Shown: positions 17,561 through 26,130, numbered from the stretch's first letter. The stretch is DNA of 64,000 nucleotides from Candidatus Nitrohelix vancouverensis (GCA_015698305.1 CP048620.1:1390557-1454556); one strand, 5' to 3'. The notes: generated by a model from the letters alone, not told the origin. Numbers and translations are program-made.

Positions 17561-17588
17561 TTATCGGGAAATCAAAAAAAAAACATTA
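17561..17588 (-). promoter_or_regulatory. Sigma-28 (FliA)-like promoter for the 16770-17516 gene
   Basis: Reverse strand reads TAAT, a 16-nt T-rich spacer ending in GATTT, then CCCGATAA, which matches the GCCGATAA consensus at 7 of 8 positions. The stretch TTTTTTTGATTTCCCGATA is shared with the promoter upstream of flagellin 4. It sits about 45 bp before the start codon. The -35 (TAAT instead of TAAA) is imperfect. Confidence 0.6.
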
Positions 17589-17696
17589 GTAAAAAAAAGG
17601 GTTGCTTAAAAATATATAACTATTTATAAATAAACGAATAAGTCGATCTAGCTGAAAAACCGAAGAATTTTTTTTAAAAAAACGATAGCCGCAAAT

Positions 17697-18353
17697 ATGC
17701 CAAAGGATACAGAAACAGCCAAACCCGCCGATGAACTGGATAGCTTGCGCCAGGCCTTGTTGCGAAAGATTGTGAAATACGCTCGCGATAACATCGACCT
17801 GAACAACGATACGCTGGTGGAGGAGTTGGAAAAAGAAACGCGATCTCAATTCGAGAAGATCATCAGCGTTTGCAAAGAAGCGGCGGCGGGAGCGCCTGCT
17901 AAAAAGCGCATCAAGAGAAAAGATAGGATGTTGCGCAAGGACCACATCAGCCGTTTTTTTCTGCGATACATCGAGAATCAACTGCGAAAGACCGGAGTCC
18001 ATCACAGTTTGATTGCGGTCTTCGCCAATTCAGTTCACTACCTGGCGGATGAGACGCAGATCTTGCAATGGACGGAAAAGATCAATCGACTGATGGAGTT
18101 TGGCGGTAAAAAAGGCGCCGACTACGACACCATCCTCGATAGCAAACCGGGCAAGATGATCACTGAAGAAATCATGGCGGTGTATAAAAAAGAGATGAGC
18201 AAGTCTTCCGGTTTCGAGAAGAAATTGAAAAACAATCTGGATGAAGCCTTGGTGAAAAACTTCAATCCCGATGTGGATGGCGAAATGAATATAGAAGATG
18301 AAGTGAACCGATCCTTCAAGGAATTTGTCAAACTCCTGCAAGCCAAACGCTGA
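17697..18353 (+). CDS. Hypothetical cytoplasmic helical protein
   Basis: 218 residues, highly charged and predicted helical. It has a basic patch AKKRIKRKDRMLRKD near residues 70-84 and an acidic/basic C-terminus ending KEFVKLLQAKR. No signal peptide or transmembrane segment. No family recognised. It is divergent from the sigma-28-linked gene with 180 bp of AT-rich DNA between. No convincing Shine-Dalgarno precedes the ATG, so the start is less certain than the frame. Confidence 0.65.
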   Translation: MPKDTETAKPADELDSLRQALLRKIVKYARDNIDLNNDTLVEELEKETRSQFEKIISVCKEAAAGAPAKKRIKRKDRMLRKDHISRFFLRYIENQLRKTGVHHSLIAVFANSVHYLADETQILQWTEKINRLMEFGGKKGADYDTILDSKPGKMITEEIMAVYKKEMSKSSGFEKKLKNNLDEALVKNFNPDVDGEMNIEDEVNRSFKEFVKLLQAKR

Positions 18354-18381
18354 GAGCGCACCCCCCCTCCTTCTTTACCTT

Positions 18382-18909
18382 TTACAAATCTTTCAACAGC
18401 GGAAATTCCAGATCCTTTTCAGACAGGACCGGGTTTTCAATCGGCCAGTCAATCCCGATCTCCGGGTCGTTCCACACAATCCCGCCCTCGCCGCCTGGGG
18501 AATAGTAATCCGAGCATTTGTATAAAAATTCGGCTTCCTCGCTGAGCACGCAGAATCCATGCGCGAAATCTTTGGGGATGTACATTTGCAGTTGATTCTC
18601 AGCAGAAATTCGGGCGCCGAACCATTTGCCAAAGTTGGGCGAATCTTTTCGAATATCCACCGCAACGTCGAACACTTCGCCGCGCACAACGCGCACCAGC
18701 TTGGCCTGCGGTTTGTCGATCTGGAAGTGCAGGCCGCGCAAGACGTTTTTGCGTGAGTAAGAATGATTGTCCTGAACGAAATCATCCATGATTCCCAGCG
18801 CCTCGTATTTGCGTTTCGAAAAACTTTCGTAGAGGTGGCCTCGGCTGTCTTTGAAGATGCGAGGTTCGATGAGCAAGACTCCGTCCAGAGTGGTGGCGAT
18901 TTGTTTCAT
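18382..18909 (-). CDS. rfbC: dTDP-4-dehydrorhamnose 3,5-epimerase
   Basis: About 175 residues from the ATG at 18909 (MKQIATTLDGVLLIEP); a TTG four codons upstream is also possible. Cupin-fold epimerase of dTDP-L-rhamnose synthesis, supplying surface polysaccharide. Landmarks: FKDSRGHLYESFSK, DNHSYSRKNVLRGLHFQ with the catalytic-dyad His in LRGLHFQ, GEVFDVAVDIRKDSPNFG, and YIPKDFAHGFCVLSEEAEFLYK. The other rml genes are not in the window. Convergent with the preceding hypothetical. Confidence 0.93.
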   Translation of the reverse strand: MKQIATTLDGVLLIEPRIFKDSRGHLYESFSKRKYEALGIMDDFVQDNHSYSRKNVLRGLHFQIDKPQAKLVRVVRGEVFDVAVDIRKDSPNFGKWFGARISAENQLQMYIPKDFAHGFCVLSEEAEFLYKCSDYYSPGGEGGIVWNDPEIGIDWPIENPVLSEKDLEFPLLKDL

Positions 18910-19099
18910 GTTTGGATGCAAGGGTTAGAAATTTATGAATGCCTAAAGTAGCTTGAAAAATATATACCGAATTGTACAGAGGGTCAAAAGATTCGCCGGG
19001 AGCGGTTGACGGCGATATTTTGAGGCGAAGAAATGAATTTTGGTCCTGAGGCTTGATTTTGGTATGATCCGCTATCTGGAATCCACTTTCGAGGAGATA

Positions 19100-19834
19100 A
19101 TGAAGATCATTCCCGCAGTTGATATTAAAGGAGGCCGATGCGTGCGCCTTGTGCAGGGGAAGGCCGACCGGGAAACCGTGTACTCGGACGATCCCGTCGC
19201 GATGGCGGAACGTTGGGATGAAGAAGGCGCGAGCCTGATCCATGTGGTCGATCTGGACGGCGCGTTCGACGGAGAACCGGCGAACGCGGAATCCATTAAA
19301 AATATTGTGTATCACAGCTCGGCAGATATTCAGGTGGGCGGCGGCATTCGAACTCTCGCCGCCATCGAATCCTATCTCAAGGCCGGAGTGTATCAGGTGA
19401 TTTTGGGAACCATCGCGCAAAAAGACCCGGCCTTTGTGGAACAGGCCTGTAAAGAATTTCCGGGACGCATCACTGTGGGCATCGACGCCAAAAATGGCAT
19501 GGTTGCTGTGAAGGGATGGGTGGAGGTGTCGGAACGTTCGGCGGCGGACCTGGCGACCGAACTCAAGGCCAAGGGCGTGGACCGTTTCATATTCACCGAC
19601 ATCAGCCGCGACGGCATGCTCGAAGGCCCTAATCTGGAAAGCATCCGCGCCTTCGCGGGCGCCGTAAAAGCTCCGGTGATCGCCTCCGGCGGCGTAGGCT
19701 CGCTCAAGGATATCGAAGATTTGCTCAAGCTGGAAGGCGAGGGCGTGATCGGCGTGATCGTTGGCAAGGCGCTGTACGACAATACTCTCACCTATCAGGA
19801 CGCCAATCGCCTGGCCAATCAGGAGCAGGGATGA
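19100..19834 (+). CDS. hisA: ProFAR isomerase (phosphoribosylformimino-AICAR-P isomerase)
   Basis: 244 residues from ATG 19100, preceded by GAGGAGAT, rather than the longer in-frame start at 19040. TIM-barrel isomerase of histidine biosynthesis. Motifs: IIPAVDIKGGRCVRLVQG with the catalytic Asp near residue 8, GGGIRTL near 81, the second catalytic Asp region FTDISRDGMLEGPN near 170, and IASGGVGSL near 195. Followed 36 bp later by hisF, the usual pair. Confidence 0.96.
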   Translation: MKIIPAVDIKGGRCVRLVQGKADRETVYSDDPVAMAERWDEEGASLIHVVDLDGAFDGEPANAESIKNIVYHSSADIQVGGGIRTLAAIESYLKAGVYQVILGTIAQKDPAFVEQACKEFPGRITVGIDAKNGMVAVKGWVEVSERSAADLATELKAKGVDRFIFTDISRDGMLEGPNLESIRAFAGAVKAPVIASGGVGSLKDIEDLLKLEGEGVIGVIVGKALYDNTLTYQDANRLANQEQG

Positions 19835-19870
19835 GGTCGCCGTGTACGAACTTCGGGAGAAATAAAAATC

Positions 19871-20710
19871 ATGCTGGCTAAACGCATCATCCCCTGTCTC
19901 GATGTCAAGGACGGGCGCGTCGTCAAGGGCGTCAACTTTGTGAATCTGGTGGACGCCGGGGACCCCGTCGCCATCGCCGAGGCTTACGAGCGCGAGGGCG
20001 CCGACGAGTTGGTGTTTCTGGACATCACCGCGTCGCACGAGAAACGCGGCATTATTCTGGATGTGGTGAAAAAAACGGCGGAGAAAGTTTTCATGCCGCT
20101 GACCGTTGGCGGCGGCGTGCGCACTCTCGACGACATTCGCAATTTGTTGAACTCCGGAGCGGACAAGGTCGCGATCAACACCGCCGCCGTGCACGATCCG
20201 GATTTTGTTCAACAAGCGGCGTTGCGCTTTGGCAGTCAATGCATCGTCGTCGCCGTCGATGCGCGACAGGTCAAGGAGAACGAAGCTCCCCCGGAAGAGC
20301 CTATCGACTGGAAAGAGCGCTATCCGGATTTATTGTTGACGGGAAGCGAGCCGGAACCGGCCTGGCAGGTGTTCACGCACGGCGGAAGAAAACCTACCGG
20401 CATCGACGCCGTCAAATGGACCAAACAAATGCAGACCTTCGGAGCGGGCGAAATCCTGCTGACCAGCATGGATCGCGACGGCACCAAGTCGGGATACGAT
20501 CTGCCTCTCAATCGCGCCGTTTCCGAATTGCTGGAGATTCCCGTCATCGCCTCAGGTGGCGCCGGAACGTTGGAACATTTGTATGAAGGTTTTCAGGAAG
20601 GAAAAGCCGACGCGATGCTGGCGGCTTCGATTTTTCACTTCAAGGAATTCACCATCGCCGAAACCAAGAACTACCTTTTCTCTAAAGGCATTCTGGTTCG
20701 CCCCGCCTGA
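19871..20710 (+). CDS. hisF: Imidazole glycerol phosphate synthase cyclase subunit, with an insertion
   Basis: 279 residues, longer than the usual ~255. Cyclase half of IGP synthase, partner of HisH (not in the window). Conserved: [20 protein letters not shown], with the catalytic Asp near residue 11; [27 protein letters not shown] with the second catalytic Asp; [10 protein letters not shown]. The extra length comes from about 20-25 residues (around [16 protein letters not shown]) inserted between the strand ending VAVDARQV and [13 protein letters not shown]. Confidence 0.95.
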   Translation: MLAKRIIPCLDVKDGRVVKGVNFVNLVDAGDPVAIAEAYEREGADELVFLDITASHEKRGIILDVVKKTAEKVFMPLTVGGGVRTLDDIRNLLNSGADKVAINTAAVHDPDFVQQAALRFGSQCIVVAVDARQVKENEAPPEEPIDWKERYPDLLLTGSEPEPAWQVFTHGGRKPTGIDAVKWTKQMQTFGAGEILLTSMDRDGTKSGYDLPLNRAVSELLEIPVIASGGAGTLEHLYEGFQEGKADAMLAASIFHFKEFTIAETKNYLFSKGILVRPA

Positions 20711-20737
20711 ACGCTGTTCAAATCGCTAATGAAGAAA

Positions 20738-21673
20738 TCAGGAAACGCCGCAGGACTCGATGTCGAGAGTCCGCTTTGTCGCGTCCAGCGTTGCTCGTAC
20801 GCCAAAGGGAACGGTCCACATTTCATCGCCGTGTCCGATCGGCGCGTTGTATAGAACGGGGATGGAATATTCTGCGAAGGCTTCTCTGAAAATATCTTCA
20901 AGCGGTCCGTCGCCTTTATAAGAGGGTTTGCAACGGATCATCTCGCCGAGAACGACGCCTTTAATTTTTTTGAATTTTCCCGCCTGCTTGAGTTGGCAGA
21001 GCATGGCGTCCAGTTTGTAGTAAGGCTCGCCGACGTCTTCAATGAACAGAATTTTATTTTGCGTCTGGATTTCGTAGGGCGTTCTTAGAGAACGTATGAG
21101 CAGGGACAAACAGCCTCCGGCGAGTTCCCCTTCCGCTTGTCCGGGAACCAGGGTTTGAGTTTGTCGCGATGCCAGCTTCAATGCCTTGCGATCGCCCATG
21201 AGCATTTGCGCGAATTGTTTTTTGGATTTTTTCATGGCGTCTCTGCCAAAACTGCCCGCCGCCATGGGACCGTGAAAACTGACCAGCGAGCATTTCTGAT
21301 TCAGAAAAATATGCAGGGCGGTGATGTCGCTGGAACCGACAAACACTTTCGGGTTTTCCCGGATCACTCGCGAGGTGAGCAGGGGCAGGATTCGATTGGA
21401 ACCGTAACCGCCGCGCGCACAGACGATGCCCTTGATCTCCGGGTTGGAGAACATGGTCATGAGGTCGAAAGCGCGTTCATGATCTTCTCCAGCCATGGTG
21501 CGTTTGCGTTTGCTCAGATGTTCGCCCAGCGCCAGTTTGAAACCCATCCGCTTCAAGACCGCCAGTCCCTTGGTCAATTCCTCTTCTTTAGTGACGCCCG
21601 CGGGCGCGATGACGCCGATGCAATCGCCTTTTTTCAATTTTTTGGGTTGGATTAATGGTAAGGTTTTAGCCAT
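20738..21673 (-). CDS. LD-carboxypeptidase (peptidase S66 family)
   Basis: 311 residues; cleaves the terminal D-Ala from murein tetrapeptides during peptidoglycan recycling. Motifs: DCIGVIAPAG at the N-terminus, CARGGYGSNRILPLL, the nucleophile Ser in VGSSDITALH, the Glu in LFIEDVGEPYYKLD and the His in GHGDEMWTVPFG. No signal peptide, consistent with the cytoplasmic LdcA type. Convergent with hisF; head-to-head with the cytidylyltransferase, starts only 12 bp apart. Confidence 0.92.
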   Translation of the reverse strand: MAKTLPLIQPKKLKKGDCIGVIAPAGVTKEEELTKGLAVLKRMGFKLALGEHLSKRKRTMAGEDHERAFDLMTMFSNPEIKGIVCARGGYGSNRILPLLTSRVIRENPKVFVGSSDITALHIFLNQKCSLVSFHGPMAAGSFGRDAMKKSKKQFAQMLMGDRKALKLASRQTQTLVPGQAEGELAGGCLSLLIRSLRTPYEIQTQNKILFIEDVGEPYYKLDAMLCQLKQAGKFKKIKGVVLGEMIRCKPSYKGDGPLEDIFREAFAEYSIPVLYNAPIGHGDEMWTVPFGVRATLDATKRTLDIESCGVS

Positions 21674-21685
21674 TGAAAGTCAGCG

Positions 21686-22453
21686 TTGAGTGAATTCGTG
21701 AATAAAGAAAACAATAAAATCGGCGCCGTTATCCAGGCAAGAATGGGGTCGACAAGGCGACCGGGGAAATCGTTGTATCCCTTTGCCGGGCGACCCATGA
21801 TAGAACATATCGTTCGAAGGATTCAACTGATTCCCGGTCTGGACCTCGTCGCGCTGGCGATTCCCGATTTGCAATCGGAGCAAGCTCTGGTGGATGCGGT
21901 GAGCGCTACCGGCGTGCGCATCATTCAGGGGCCGGAAGACGACGTGCTGGAACGCTATGTGATGGCGGGCGATGCGCTGAGTCTTACCCATATTGCGCGC
22001 ATTTGCGGCGATTGTCCCTGGGTGGATCTTGAATTGGCGGAGCGCTTGATTGAAAGTCATCTGGCGACGGGCGCCGACTTCAGCGCGTCAGCCGATCCGG
22101 TTCCTTTGGGAAGCGGATTGGAAATCATCAAGCTGGACGCTCTGAAAGCCGCCGCCCGCGAAAGTTTCGAACCCTACCATAAAGAACATGTCGCCCCCTT
22201 CATCATAGAGCGGCCTGAGCGCTTTCATTTGAACTGGATGCCGGCGCCGCAATACCTCGCTCATAAAGAATGCCGTTTGACCGTCGACACCGAAGAAGAT
22301 TTGCAGTTTCAGGATCGATTGTGCGCCGAATTGACCACAAGCCCCCTGTATGCGCAGAGCGTTGAATCGATCCTTTCCCTTCTCGAATCTCGCCCCGACC
22401 TGTTGCAGATCAATGCAACGATCCCACAAAAAGACTGGCGAAAAGAAAAGTAA
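21686..22453 (+). CDS. SpsF-like cytidylyltransferase, probable surface or flagellin glycan gene
   Basis: 255 residues. Nucleotide-binding start IGAVIQARMGSTRRPGKSL, then PMIEHIVRRI, EDDVLERY, RICGDCPWVD and LTVDTEEDL, all characteristic of the SpsF/NeuA-related transferases that activate sugars as CMP or similar derivatives. The start is a TTG at 21686 or a GTG at 21698. It immediately precedes the flagellin cluster, so a role in flagellin glycosylation is a reasonable inference, with a DUF115/Maf homologue at 50874. The activated sugar cannot be told. Confidence 0.82.
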   Translation: MSEFVNKENNKIGAVIQARMGSTRRPGKSLYPFAGRPMIEHIVRRIQLIPGLDLVALAIPDLQSEQALVDAVSATGVRIIQGPEDDVLERYVMAGDALSLTHIARICGDCPWVDLELAERLIESHLATGADFSASADPVPLGSGLEIIKLDALKAAARESFEPYHKEHVAPFIIERPERFHLNWMPAPQYLAHKECRLTVDTEEDLQFQDRLCAELTTSPLYAQSVESILSLLESRPDLLQINATIPQKDWRKEK

Positions 22454-22471
22454 GAATTTTTTTTATTTCGC

Positions 22472-22498
22472 TCAAGTTTAAAGATTTTCCTCCGTTAC
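22472..22498 (+). promoter_or_regulatory. Sigma-28-like promoter of flagellin 1
   Basis: TCAAGTTT, an 11-nt spacer, then TCCGTTAC, compared with the FliA consensus TAAAGTTT-N11-GCCGATAA: 7 of 8 in the -35 and 5 of 8 in the -10. It would give a leader of about 200 nt. A weaker match than those of flagellins 3 and 4. Confidence 0.5.
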
Positions 22499-22599
22499 TG
22501 TCAATTAAGGGGGGTTGCACCCCCGCAAGATTGAACTTTTAAAAACGATTTGCAACAGGATAGAAAATGGCCTGAACAGCTATAAGCCAGGCGCAAGAA

Positions 22600-22619
22600 C
22601 TGGCAAGCGGAGTTGTCGG
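22600..22619 (+). promoter_or_regulatory. GGA-loop hairpin in the flagellin 1 leader
   Basis: CTGGCAA and TTGTCGG pair (7 bp, including G-U pairs) and leave the hexaloop GCGGAG. GGA in a hexaloop is the recognition pattern of CsrA/RsmA proteins. A second GGA cluster is in the Shine-Dalgarno region (GGAGGATTAGGAG). Confidence 0.5.
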
Positions 22620-22705
22620 AAGCCGCTAAAAGCAAAACCGACAGGGGCGCAGTAACGAATTAAAAGTAAATAATAGTTTCTAACTCTTTGGTGGAGGATT
22701 AGGAG

Positions 22706-23563
22706 ATGCCTGTACGTATTTTTAACAACATACCCTCGCTTAACGCCCAGCGTCTGCTGGGTATCAACAACGATCGTTTATCCCAGTCGGTAGAACGCAT
22801 CTCATCCGGTATCCGCATCAACCGCGGCGCCGACGATGCGGCGGGCCTTGCAATTTCGGAAGGACTGCGATCCGACATCCGCGCGCTGAGGCAAGCGGTG
22901 CGAAACGCGAACGACGGAATCTCGCTCATCAACGTAACGGAAGGCGCGCTCAACGAGCAGGGCAGTATCCTGATTCGTCTTCGCGAGCTGGCCTCCCAGG
23001 CGTCGACCGGTACCGTAGGATCGACGGAGCGCGCGACCATTCAACTTGAGTTCAACCAGCTCCGCAATGAATTGGATCGTATTGCGGTAACGACAGAGTT
23101 CAACGGACAGGGTCTGGTCGACGGCTCGCTTGCGTCCACGGTCAGCTCTGCAAACCACATTCTGATTCAGGTGGGTCTGGACAACAGCGCGAACAGCCGC
23201 ATCAATCTGAATCAACAGATCGATCTGGCCGCGGTCTCGCAAACCAGTCTCAGCATCGATACGCTTGCAGTATCAACTGCCGCCGCGGCTCTGACGGCAT
23301 TGAATTCGATCAACACCGCGATCACCACAGTCACGCAGAACCGAGGTAAGGTGGGCGCCGTGCAGAACCGTTTGTCTCGATCCATTGCCAGTCTGGGCGT
23401 TACCATTGAAAACCTCACGGCGGCGGAATCTTCAATTCGAGACGCAGACATCGCTGAAGAGGTGGCCTTGTTGACTCGAAACCAGATTCTGGTGCAAGCG
23501 TCGACAGCGATGGTGGGACAGGCCAATCTGATCCCGCAATCGGTATTGCAACTGCTCGCATAA
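22706..23563 (+). CDS. Flagellin 1
   Basis: 285 residues, a short flagellin that keeps the conserved D0/D1 ends and has almost no variable centre. N-terminus: SLNAQRLLGINNDRLSQSVERIS, then GADDAAGLAISEGLRSD and NANDGISL. C-terminus: ESSIRDADIAEEVALLTRNQ and QANLIPQSVLQLLA. Exported by the flagellar type III system and polymerised into the filament. First of five paralogues; the next begins 44 bp downstream. Promoter and leader hairpin described separately. Confidence 0.95.
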   Translation: MPVRIFNNIPSLNAQRLLGINNDRLSQSVERISSGIRINRGADDAAGLAISEGLRSDIRALRQAVRNANDGISLINVTEGALNEQGSILIRLRELASQASTGTVGSTERATIQLEFNQLRNELDRIAVTTEFNGQGLVDGSLASTVSSANHILIQVGLDNSANSRINLNQQIDLAAVSQTSLSIDTLAVSTAAAALTALNSINTAITTVTQNRGKVGAVQNRLSRSIASLGVTIENLTAAESSIRDADIAEEVALLTRNQILVQASTAMVGQANLIPQSVLQLLA

Positions 23564-23607
23564 TAATGCCAGGCGCCTGACAGCGTCGTTCAAGAAACGA
23601 GGGGAAT

Positions 23608-24456
23608 ATGCCAGTTCGAGTCTTTACAAATATTTCATCGATCAATGCCCAGAGAAATCTGGGCTTGAATGAATCGCGCACCGCGAAGTCAATTCGAGCC
23701 ATTTCACAAGGCTCTCGGATAGAAAGCGCGGCGGACGATATTGGCGGCGTGGTTCTTTCAGATCGACTGCGTTCGGACATTGGCGCCTTGAGGCAAGCGG
23801 GAAGAAACACCGAAGACGGTATCTCCATGATAAGAACCGCAGAAGCCGCTCTTGCGGTTCAGGGAACTATCTTGATACGTCTGCGTGAACTGGCGGCGCA
23901 AGCCGCCAATGGCGCGATCGGTTCTGCGGAACGTCGCACTCTTGAAATCGAGTTTTCCCAGCAACGCAATGAAATTGACCGCATTGCCGGGGCGGCTCAA
24001 TTTAACGGGATATCCCTGTTGAACGGTAATTTGTCGGCGTCTTCCGGTTTGAATATTTCGATCCAGGTGGGAATTGGCGCAACGGACGATAACCGGATCA
24101 ACCTGAACACGGAACTTGATTTAGAAAATAACGATAGCGCTAATCTTGGCATTTCGACCGTTTCTGTTGCGAACGCCGAATCTGCGTTGACGGCGCTGGC
24201 GGCGGTGGAATCAGCGCTTCAATCCATCTCGCAAACGCGCGGACAGGTTGGGGCGCTCCAAAACCGTCTGGGTCGCACCTTATCCAACCTGCATGTGTCT
24301 GTGGAAAATATTTCGGCGGCGGAGTCGACCATACGCGACGCCGACATCGCGGAAGAGATTGCCTTGTTGACGCGCAATCAAATGCTGACCCAGGCGGCAA
24401 CGGCCATGGTCAGTCAAAGCAATTTGTCGACTCAAAATATTTTATCTATCTTTTAA
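23608..24456 (+). CDS. Flagellin 2, divergent paralogue
   Basis: 282 residues with flagellin ends, but clearly the most distinct of the set besides flagellin 5. It has NESRTAKSIRAISQGSRIES in place of the VERISSGIRINR block, ADDIGGVVLSDRLRSD in place of ADDAAGLAIS, and ends QSNLSTQNILSIF. No promoter or GGA-loop hairpin is seen in the 44 bp behind flagellin 1, so it is probably expressed by read-through. It may form a specific filament segment, such as the hook-proximal part. Confidence 0.92.
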   Translation: MPVRVFTNISSINAQRNLGLNESRTAKSIRAISQGSRIESAADDIGGVVLSDRLRSDIGALRQAGRNTEDGISMIRTAEAALAVQGTILIRLRELAAQAANGAIGSAERRTLEIEFSQQRNEIDRIAGAAQFNGISLLNGNLSASSGLNISIQVGIGATDDNRINLNTELDLENNDSANLGISTVSVANAESALTALAAVESALQSISQTRGQVGALQNRLGRTLSNLHVSVENISAAESTIRDADIAEEIALLTRNQMLTQAATAMVSQSNLSTQNILSIF

Positions 24457-24582
24457 TTCCCCCTTCTTAATCTTCCTGTAATAAGCGATAAGCGCTTTGT
24501 TTGAAAGCGCGTTCAGCAATATTCCTTCCTCATTGACTTCAATAGCGTCTCCCCCTGCGAAAACTTTTTTCAAGTTTGTCGC

Positions 24583-24609
24583 TAAAGAAAATTGATCCGC
24601 TTCCGATAC
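24583..24609 (+). promoter_or_regulatory. Sigma-28-like promoter of flagellin 3
   Basis: TAAAGAAA, 11 nt, TCCGATAC: the -35 has the TAAAG core and the -10 matches GCCGATAA at 6 of 8. It lies in the 337-bp gap 24457-24793, which otherwise holds the three hairpins described next. Predicted leader length is about 175 nt. Confidence 0.65.
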
Positions 24610-24685
24610 GCCTCATTAAGCACGATTGTCTTTTAATTTTATTTAAAAAACAGCACAGGAGGGCCAATCGCAGTAATCAGTCTAA

Positions 24686-24710
24686 CAGCGAAGAAATGGA
24701 TTCTTCGCTG
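24686..24710 (+). promoter_or_regulatory. Leader hairpin A of flagellin 3 (AUGGA loop)
   Basis: CAGCGAAGAA pairs perfectly with TTCTTCGCTG (10 bp), leaving the 5-nt loop ATGGA. It is the first of three consecutive GGA-loop hairpins. The A-N-GGA loop fits the CsrA recognition core. Confidence 0.6.
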
Positions 24711-24718
24711 AAGGGTTA

Positions 24719-24734
24719 AAAGCTTGGAGGCTTT
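24719..24734 (+). promoter_or_regulatory. Leader hairpin B of flagellin 3 (UUGGAG hexaloop)
   Basis: AAAGC pairs with GCTTT (5 bp) around the hexaloop TTGGAG. The same hexaloop recurs in the next hairpin on a different stem, which argues for selection on the loop. Confidence 0.55.
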
Positions 24735-24735
24735 G

Positions 24736-24757
24736 GTTCTGGCTTGGAGGCCGGAAC
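24736..24757 (+). promoter_or_regulatory. Leader hairpin C of flagellin 3 (UUGGAG hexaloop)
   Basis: Stem GTTCTGGC with GCCGGAAC (8 bp, one wobble) holds the hexaloop TTGGAG. It ends 36 bp before the start codon. The Shine-Dalgarno ATGGAGGATT downstream also contains GGA, so a dimeric CsrA-type repressor could bridge B or C to the ribosome site. Confidence 0.6.
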
Positions 24758-24793
24758 AATAACCCGAACCCATCAAATCATGGAGGATTTAAA

Positions 24794-25651
24794 ATGCCAG
24801 TTCGTATCTTCAATAATATTGCTTCGCTCAACGCCCAGAGATTTTTGGGCATCAACAACGACCGTTTGGCGGCATCTGTAGAACGTATCTCATCCGGTAT
24901 CCGCATCAACCGCGGCGCCGACGATGCGGCAGGCCTTGCGATTTCGGAAGGATTACGATCCGACATCCGCGCTCTTCGACAGGCTGTCCGAAACGCCAAC
25001 GACGGTATTTCCCTCATCAATACAACGGAAGGCGCGCTCAACGAGCAGGCGGGTATTCTCATCCGTCTTCGTGAATTGGCGTCGCAAGCCGCAACCGGTA
25101 CGGTTGGTTCCACGGAACGACAGACGATTCAATTGGAGTTCAACGCGCTCCGAAACGAAATCGATCGTATCGCGAATACCACTGAGTTTAACGGTCAGAA
25201 GCTGGTGGATGGGGCTCTTGCATCAACAGTTACGGCCAACAGTCAGATTTTTATTCAGATCGGTCTGGACAGCAACTCGAACAGTCGAATCAATCTCAAT
25301 CAACAGATTGATTTGCAGTCGATCACTCAAACGGGCCTGAGCATTGATTCGTTGGTGGTGAGTACTGCGGCAGGGGCGCTGACCGCTCTGGACACCATCA
25401 ACACGGCATTGACCACGGTCACGCAGGGCCGCGGTAAAGTGGGTGCGGTGCAAAACCGATTGGTGCGTTCCATCGCCAACCTGGGCGTAACGGTAGAGAA
25501 CTTGTCCTCTGCAGAATCTTCGATTCGAGACGCTGACATCGCGGAAGAAATCGCCTTGTTGACGCGAAACCAGATTCTGGTGCAGGCATCTACTGCAATG
25601 GTGGGTCAAGCGAACTTGATTCCACAATCCGTACTGCAGTTGCTCGGCTAA
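24794..25651 (+). CDS. Flagellin 3
   Basis: 285 residues, very close to flagellins 1 and 4: SLNAQRFLGINNDRLAASVERI, GADDAAGLAISEGLRSD, ESSIRDADIAEEIALLTRNQ, QANLIPQSVLQLLG. It has its own sigma-28-like promoter and the most elaborate leader of the cluster. GGAGG ahead of the ATG. Followed 93 bp later by flaG, with no terminator between. Confidence 0.95.
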   Translation: MPVRIFNNIASLNAQRFLGINNDRLAASVERISSGIRINRGADDAAGLAISEGLRSDIRALRQAVRNANDGISLINTTEGALNEQAGILIRLRELASQAATGTVGSTERQTIQLEFNALRNEIDRIANTTEFNGQKLVDGALASTVTANSQIFIQIGLDSNSNSRINLNQQIDLQSITQTGLSIDSLVVSTAAGALTALDTINTALTTVTQGRGKVGAVQNRLVRSIANLGVTVENLSSAESSIRDADIAEEIALLTRNQILVQASTAMVGQANLIPQSVLQLLG

Positions 25652-25744
25652 TCGTCTGATTCTGGTTCCGGGTCTTGAGAATCAGGCCCGGAACCGGATC
25701 GACATTAGTTGAATGATGCAGGCATCTTTTTAAAGGGGCTTATC

Positions 25745-26083
25745 ATGTCTATCGACATACATTTGGATCCGGCAAAAGTAAGGCCCAAAGCCAGGTTGAA
25801 CGTCGCGCCTTCGAAGGAGATCAGTAAAAACGAGGCGGTCGACGTCGTGAAAAAGAATCGCTTGGAGACCGAAGAAGCGCCGCCCAAAGCGGTGGACTCC
25901 GCTTCGAAGGTGTCGAGCCATTCCTTGGATTACCTGGTGTCGGAAGAAACTCGTCAGGTGGTGGTTAAAGTGGTGGATGAGGACTCGGGAGAAACGATCA
26001 AGCAAATTCCCGATGAAGACCATTTGCAATTAGCCAAGCGAATTGCAGATTTTAGAGAACGCCATTTTGATATCGAGGCCTGA
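25745..26083 (+). CDS. flaG: FlaG family protein
   Basis: 112 residues from ATG 25745 (MSIDIHLDP), preceded by AAAGGGG; an upstream in-frame TTG is less likely. The C-terminal half is the FlaG domain: LDYLVSEETRQVVVKVVDEDSGETIKQIPDE and AKRIADFRER. The N-terminal half is charged and variable. FlaG proteins affect filament length or stability. Placed between flagellins 3 and 4 and followed by an intrinsic terminator. Confidence 0.9.
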   Translation: MSIDIHLDPAKVRPKARLNVAPSKEISKNEAVDVVKKNRLETEEAPPKAVDSASKVSSHSLDYLVSEETRQVVVKVVDEDSGETIKQIPDEDHLQLAKRIADFRERHFDIEA

Positions 26084-26130
26084 CAGAATTTTCATTTGGG
26101 TCTTTCAGTAAATCAAACGGTTTAAGAAAA

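Noticed and set aside
22454-22705. Sigma-54 promoter for flagellin 1
   Set aside because: A TGGC...GC pair exists but with 8 instead of 10 bases between GG and GC.
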